This document shows, one piece after another, positions 31,380-34,840 of a stretch of DNA of 34,840 nucleotides. The notes under the pieces are model-generated. The model did no database searches, was not told where the DNA came from, and was given only the letters and a program-made list of their open reading frames with translations. Both the position numbers and the translations under genes were made by a program. Within the stretch, counting starts at the first letter, position 1, and each line of letters opens with the position of its first letter. This DNA comes from a virus. The stretch lies in the IMG/VR virus record IMGVR_UViG_3300046007_002436, positions 1 to 34,840 of that record; one strand, 5' to 3'.

Positions 31380-31723
31380 TCAATCGGTATCCTCATGTAG
31401 TGTGCCCACGGGAATCCATTCTTGTCACACCACATAGCGTAGGTGGTATTGGATCCCTTGTTGATTGGGTTTTGCGGGTTCTGGAACACCATCCGAATGT
31501 CAAGCTCTGGGTGAGCCTGTTTTATGGCAAGCATCTTGCGTCGGTCTTCTGGTTTGAACCAACCTTTAGCTTCTAGGATTACACCATTTGTTAGTACGAA
31601 ATCGGGTGTGTAGTTGGCTTCAATGATGTAAGGCAGCTTGGTAGGTTCGTACTCAAACTGCCTGTCATTCAGCTCCAGATACCGCGCCAGCTTCTCTTCA
31701 AGTTTGGAGCGGTACTTAGTCAT
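31367..31723 (-). CDS. Endonuclease I / Holliday junction resolvase, gp3-like
   Basis: 118 residues (T7 endonuclease I 149). Catalytic signature of the family: E9 or E10 (SKLEEKLARYL), D41 (YTPDFVL), E51-A-K53 (ILEAKGWF), followed by the RxMLAIKQAHPELDIRMVF helix-strand unit. In T7 it cleaves branched DNA, resolves replication intermediates and helps digest host DNA. The start overlaps the SSB stop by one base (ATGA-type junction). The C-terminal basic part is shorter than in T7. Confidence 0.93.
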   Translation of the reverse strand: MTKYRSKLEEKLARYLELNDRQFEYEPTKLPYIIEANYTPDFVLTNGVILEAKGWFKPEDRRKMLAIKQAHPELDIRMVFQNPQNPINKGSNTTYAMWCDKNGFPWAHYMRIPIEWFN

Positions 31724-32316
31724 CAGAAGGGCGCGTCGTCGTCTCTCTCTTCACCCACCTCTCCCTCATCTTCAGGAGGATTGAAGTTGGGGTCACTTTG
31801 GGAGAAGCCATCAACCTCACCGAAGAGGTTAGTCACTTCTTCATCAGAGAGATCTCCTGCATCAGAGCCACCACCGCTGGATACCAGCTTGAGGATCTGA
31901 GCACCACGTACCTTTAGGGAGCATCCAACCTTGTTGCCATAGATGTACGGCTTCAGATCAATGATGAGTCGGACAACCGTACCCTTCCAGATGCTGATAC
32001 CGAGATCAATGGGCTCACCCTTGGCATCTACCCAAGGGAACATGGGAGGATTATCGTCTCCAGCGTAGTTGTACTTGACAAGGCCGTTTTCTTCCCACTT
32101 AGGAGCGGCCTTCTCGATCTTGCGTTCAGATACCTTCTTGTCTTTGAGAGTCTTGACACCCCAGGCAATGCACTTCTCGAAGCACTCATCAAACTCCTGA
32201 AGTTCTGCAGGAGGAATCTTGAAGCTGATGGTACAGTTGTCGAACTTGCCACCAGGTCTGAGGGCGTTGATGAAGCCTTCAAGGGTGGCCGTGATGATGA
32301 AGCGGTTTTCAGACAT
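31723..32316 (-). CDS. Single-stranded DNA-binding protein, gp2.5-like
   Basis: 197 residues from ATG 32316 (MSENRFIITATLEGFINALR); the longer upstream frame crosses the previous gene and is rejected. T7 gp2.5 is 232 residues. The OB-fold-like body includes WVDAKGEPIDLGISIWKGTVVRLIIDLKPYIYG (motif keys: WKGTxVRLxxDLxPY), typical of gp2.5 proteins, and a C-terminus rich in Asp/Glu ending in EERDDDAPF. The terminal Phe after acidic residues matches T7, where it is needed for contacts with DNA polymerase and helicase. It coats single-stranded DNA and promotes annealing. It is overlapped by the 77-residue gene upstream. Confidence 0.9.
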   Translation of the reverse strand: MSENRFIITATLEGFINALRPGGKFDNCTISFKIPPAELQEFDECFEKCIAWGVKTLKDKKVSERKIEKAAPKWEENGLVKYNYAGDDNPPMFPWVDAKGEPIDLGISIWKGTVVRLIIDLKPYIYGNKVGCSLKVRGAQILKLVSSGGGSDAGDLSDEEVTNLFGEVDGFSQSDPNFNPPEDEGEVGEERDDDAPF

Positions 32317-32542
32317 TCTCTTCAGTAGCAAGTGAGGCAACAAGAACCTGGTGATCAGCGTAGCACTCAAGGTGATCCTCAAGTGTTTCGTTCAGGGTCT
32401 CATCGTAGGTTTGAGCGAACTGCTCCACGATCCCTTCATCCCATCCCAAACCTGGGTATTGCTGATTGAATTGCTCAGCGAGGGCTTTGTAGTTGGGAGC
32501 TGAACTCACCAAGGGCAAGGTGGATACTTTAGGTGCAGCCAT
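32309..32542 (-). CDS. Small hypothetical protein, 77 aa
   Basis: Begins MAAPKVSTLPLVSSAPNYKA at ATG 32542, which overlaps neither frame strongly; its stop overlaps the SSB start by 8 bases. The protein is acidic and mostly helical (residues 18-75: FNQQYPGLGWDEGIVEQFAQ and an acidic helix after it). No family recognised. In T7 the interval between genes 1 and 2.5 holds small host-takeover proteins such as gp2, so a host-directed role is possible but unsupported by sequence. Confidence 0.6.
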   Translation of the reverse strand: MAAPKVSTLPLVSSAPNYKALAEQFNQQYPGLGWDEGIVEQFAQTYDETLNETLEDHLECYADHQVLVASLATEENV

Positions 32543-32543
32543 T

Positions 32544-32714
32544 TCAGTAAACGTCGTTGGTGAGTCGGTCGTTGGGGCCGTAGTCTTCATCAGCCGCTGG
32601 TTCAATGTCCTCAGCTGCAATGTGGTAGGCAGTCTCAGCATCAGCTACAGAGCAACCAGCATCGAGGGCTTCACGGTAAGCAGAGGAGGCCACGGTGTCC
32701 TTAGTGAGAGGCAT
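32544..32714 (-). CDS. Small hypothetical protein, 56 aa
   Basis: Chosen start ATG 32714 (MPLTKDTVASSAYREALDAG), because the longer frame crosses a hairpin-containing gap. It ends just before the next gene, with TGA at 32544-32546 overlapping the next ATG by a few bases. It is acidic and helical with a polar, Asp/Asn-rich tail. No family recognised. No clear ribosome-binding site. Membership of the early-gene cluster is its only clue. Confidence 0.5.
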   Translation of the reverse strand: MPLTKDTVASSAYREALDAGCSVADAETAYHIAAEDIEPAADEDYGPNDRLTNDVY

Positions 32715-32741
32715 AGAAAAGAGGAGGCTTGTGAGAGGAAC

Positions 32742-32771
32742 GGTGGTGAGCCTCAGGGAAGACCCACCACC
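32742..32771 (-). other. Hairpin in the gap between two early genes
   Basis: GGTGGTG and CACCACC can pair (7 pairs, 16-base loop) in the 72-base gap between the AT-hook-like gene and the 56-residue gene. It is not followed by a run of U, so it is a poor terminator. T7 early mRNA carries RNase III-cut stems between genes; this could act in the same way, or be chance. Confidence 0.3.
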
Positions 32772-32786
32772 TGGGTATGGCTTCAC

Positions 32787-33140
32787 TCAGCCAGCAGCAG
32801 GGCGACGGCCACGGGGACGGCCAGTGGGGACGGCGATCACACCACACTCAGGGAAGACACCCTCTTCACCGGCATTGAGGCGCTTGACGATGGCCTTGGC
32901 GGTTTTGATGGCAACGTCGGTGGTGAACCGCTTGAAGCGGATAGAGCCAACACGGGCACTCTTCAGGGCATCGCCTTTGGCGTTCAGCACGAACTGGAAG
33001 ACCGAGATGGCACCCACAGCTTCAGGGTCATAGTCCTCAGCAGGAGCAGGCTCGTGGAAGCTGTAGGTGCCAAGCTTCTTCTGGTCGGCCTTGGAGAGGG
33101 TCACTTCGGTAGCAGGAGCGGTAGCGGTAGCGGTAGGCAT
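32787..33140 (-). CDS. Hypothetical early protein with AT-hook-like C-terminus
   Basis: 117 residues from ATG 33140 (MPTATATAPATEVTLSKADQ); it begins 4 bases after the RNA polymerase stop, so frames further upstream are shadows of that gene. The N-terminus is Thr/Ala-rich, the middle shows a compact folded part (AISVFQFVLNAKGDALKSAR and a basic Lys/Arg helix), and the C-terminus is TGRPRGRRPAAG, close to the AT-hook core (GRP with flanking basics). The position, immediately after the polymerase gene, is where T7-like phages carry host-takeover proteins (for example T7 gp2, which inhibits host polymerase), though no homology to gp2 is claimed. Binding to AT-rich DNA is an inference. Confidence 0.65.
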   Translation of the reverse strand: MPTATATAPATEVTLSKADQKKLGTYSFHEPAPAEDYDPEAVGAISVFQFVLNAKGDALKSARVGSIRFKRFTTDVAIKTAKAIVKRLNAGEEGVFPECGVIAVPTGRPRGRRPAAG

Positions 33141-33144
33141 TTGC

Positions 33145-34840
33145 TTAACAGAAAAGATAGGGTGAGTTGAGGGAGCAGTTGATGTCGAGATCACCGATGA
33201 TGATGCTCTCATCAAATTCTACTCCAAGTTGAGCAGCCCAATCCCTTAGGACAGGCTTTTGATACAATTCGACAAACTTGATCCTGATGTCCCTGGACAC
33301 CCTACCCATGTCGCAACTCCTAGCGAGGATGCAATCGTGGATCAAGGTGAAGGGATAGTCAGTCTCAGAGAATGCCAGGTGGAGCAGGGAGGCGTCCAAA
33401 CTGTGGACAAGGTTAGGAGCAGATGCCCCACGGTGATGGTTGAGATCAGGTTCCTCAGTGTCGAGACTCAGGGAGTAGCGTACACTGCTGCCAAGTAACT
33501 TGGTTTTGATCCTGATTGACTCACACTTCCTGAGATCCTGCTTAACAGGAAACCCAGAGGGAGTGACCCAACACACTGAAGAGCTTTCAGTCCTTTTGAC
33601 TGTTTCTACTACAGCATTCCTAATGAACTTCATGGCCCGTATAGGACCAGGTATGACAGAAGGAATAGCTTCAGTAAAAACAGCCTTGGTAACCAAACTC
33701 AATTCAACGGGGGACCCATCAGGAAATTCCCGTGGTAGCTCCTCCCTGATGTAACCACGAGCAGAGCTAGCAGTGACACCATAGGGTGTTGTCATGACCG
33801 TCCTCTTTGTAACCTTTCGATTCATCAGAGGATGATACTTCTCAGGCAAGAACTCTTTCGCTTTTTCAGCAACAGCTAAGTAAGCATCAGCGGGCTTGTC
33901 TGTGACAATCACATTGACCAGTGAAGCAGCTGACAAATCCTGAGTCAACGCAGCAAGATGCTGTAGACCAGAACAAGTAGCGTCAACACCAATGGGTAGG
34001 TTAGACCAGTCTCTTGATCTATCAATCACACAGTCGTTGTATTCGACACAAGATGCAAGGAAGCACCAAGGCTCACTTGTATCCGACCAGTCAGACAAAT
34101 TGCCTAACGGATCATTGGCGATTCTAGATATGAGATCGTGGTTCTCGCTGACCCACTGCTGTCTCTCCTCCATTGTAGACTTGTCGAGTCCGAACGTAGT
34201 GGCAACCTGGAAGGCTAACCAGTACTCCTCGATAGGACCAGGCTCAGCAAACAGGAGTAGACTCTTTTCAAAGTCTGTCCCCTGAGGATGTAGCACAGTA
34301 CAGAGTGGGTAGGCTCGACCCCTGTAGTCAAATGACCAGGGGATCCAGAACTCTTCTTCGTCTACAAACTTCTTGGCTACGAATAGTAGTTCATTGGTTC
34401 TGTAGTTCTTCTGACTCAACGTGTAGTTTGAGTCTTCGATTTGAGTCCTAGCCCTCCTATACTCCAACTTGGCTTCATCTGAGGCCGAGTCCCAGTCAGG
34501 TTTGACGGGAGGTTCTTGAGGCTGCATCTGGCAGAACTTACCAATGGTTAGTCCTCTCTCCTTACACTCCACGGCTACTTCATAGATCAGTCGATTCACC
34601 CTGTAGGGGACCTTCTGGATCTTGTTCAGCATCCTCAGTGCAGGGGTGCCATCAATCGTAGCCGGTACTAGTGGTCCCCCTCTTCGGCTGCGGATCATGG
34701 AGTGCCTCTCCCTGAGCGTGGAATCCAAGTAGCCACCACGCACCTTAGAGGTCCAGGGCATCGGCTCACACAGCATGGGCCACTGGCAGATGGCGATCTC
34801 CTCAGCACGCTCCAGGAGGGCCATACGGGCCTCGATGCCT
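33145..34840 (-). CDS. Single-subunit phage RNA polymerase (gp1-like), 5' end outside window
   Basis: The open frame continues past the first visible ATG (34824) to the window edge with G-I-E-A-R, so the N-terminal third (promoter-recognition and N-terminal domain) is missing. Numbering from that ATG: motif A D281 in GVDATCSGLQHLAALTQD, the R336-x3-K340-R341...Y348-G349 fingers motif (T7 R627, K631, Y639), H475 (VHSLDAS), and motif C H496-D497-C, where T7 has HDS (D812). Both catalytic Asp are present. It should transcribe phage middle and late genes from phage promoters. T7 enzyme is 883 residues, cyanophage enzymes are somewhat shorter. Followed 4 bases later by the small AT-hook-like gene. 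Confidence 0.95.
   Translation of the reverse strand, partial: GIEARMALLERAEEIAICQWPMLCEPMPWTSKVRGGYLDSTLRERHSMIRSRRGGPLVPATIDGTPALRMLNKIQKVPYRVNRLIYEVAVECKERGLTIGKFCQMQPQEPPVKPDWDSASDEAKLEYRRARTQIEDSNYTLSQKNYRTNELLFVAKKFVDEEEFWIPWSFDYRGRAYPLCTVLHPQGTDFEKSLLLFAEPGPIEEYWLAFQVATTFGLDKSTMEERQQWVSENHDLISRIANDPLGNLSDWSDTSEPWCFLASCVEYNDCVIDRSRDWSNLPIGVDATCSGLQHLAALTQDLSAASLVNVIVTDKPADAYLAVAEKAKEFLPEKYHPLMNRKVTKRTVMTTPYGVTASSARGYIREELPREFPDGSPVELSLVTKAVFTEAIPSVIPGPIRAMKFIRNAVVETVKRTESSSVCWVTPSGFPVKQDLRKCESIRIKTKLLGSSVRYSLSLDTEEPDLNHHRGASAPNLVHSLDASLLHLAFSETDYPFTLIHDCILARSCDMGRVSRDIRIKFVELYQKPVLRDWAAQLGVEFDESIIIGDLDINCSLNSPYLFC

Overview
The window is a tightly packed phage genome segment with every supported gene on the minus strand, so it reads from the right edge (34840) to the left edge (1). 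Gene order and protein motifs match a lytic, T7-like podovirus of unicellular cyanobacteria (Synechococcus/Cyanobium-type host; the cyanopodoviruses P60, Syn5 and P-SSP7 share this plan). The host call is an inference from the synteny, from the Cyano-SP-type ribonucleotide reductase pair and from the tail protein types. The largest non-coding gap is about 175 bases (19907-20081), and no gap exceeds 300 bases.

Layout in transcription order. (1) Early and replication region, 34840 to 26305: single-subunit RNA polymerase (5' end cut by the window edge), three small proteins (one with an AT-hook-like tail), single-stranded DNA-binding protein, endonuclease I (Holliday junction resolvase), primase-helicase, a small nucleotidyltransferase-fold protein, family A DNA polymerase, 5'-3' exonuclease and a DUF6378-like protein. 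(2) Nucleotide metabolism, 26308 to 23570: MazG-like pyrophosphohydrolase, a small unknown protein, and a compact class I ribonucleotide reductase (467-residue alpha, 241-residue beta). (3) Head and neck, 23577 to 18830: two unknown proteins, portal, a short protein overlapping the portal gene, scaffold, major capsid protein. A hairpin terminator follows the capsid gene, as in T7. (4) Tail and ejection apparatus, 18744 to 6562: tail tubular A and B, then three internal virion (ejection) proteins of 456, 1162 and 1336 residues. (5) Fibre, adhesin, lysis and packaging region, 6558 to 1: T7-type tail fibre, accessory fibre or adhesin proteins, a holin candidate, a two-domain cell wall enzyme, two proteins with related N-termini, and the first 21 codons of a probable small terminase gene.

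How the parts work together. The phage polymerase would transcribe the replication and structural genes. The primase-helicase and the SSB both end in acidic tails with a terminal phenylalanine, as in T7, where these tails contact the DNA polymerase. Exonuclease and endonuclease would recycle host DNA, and MazG plus the reductase would supply deoxynucleotides. The capsid-tail boundary, where P-SSP7 carries hli and psbA, holds only a terminator.

Most notable points: a class I reductase beta subunit with all metal ligands but leucine at the usual radical-tyrosine position; an ejection protein with both a muramidase-like and an M15 peptidase-like domain; a lysin-like protein that joins a lysozyme-like region to an L,D-transpeptidase (YkuD-type) catalytic motif; a stand-alone nucleotidyltransferase in the replication operon; a polymerase with a much reduced thioredoxin-binding loop; and a tRNA 3'-half-like hairpin next to palindromes upstream of the capsid gene.
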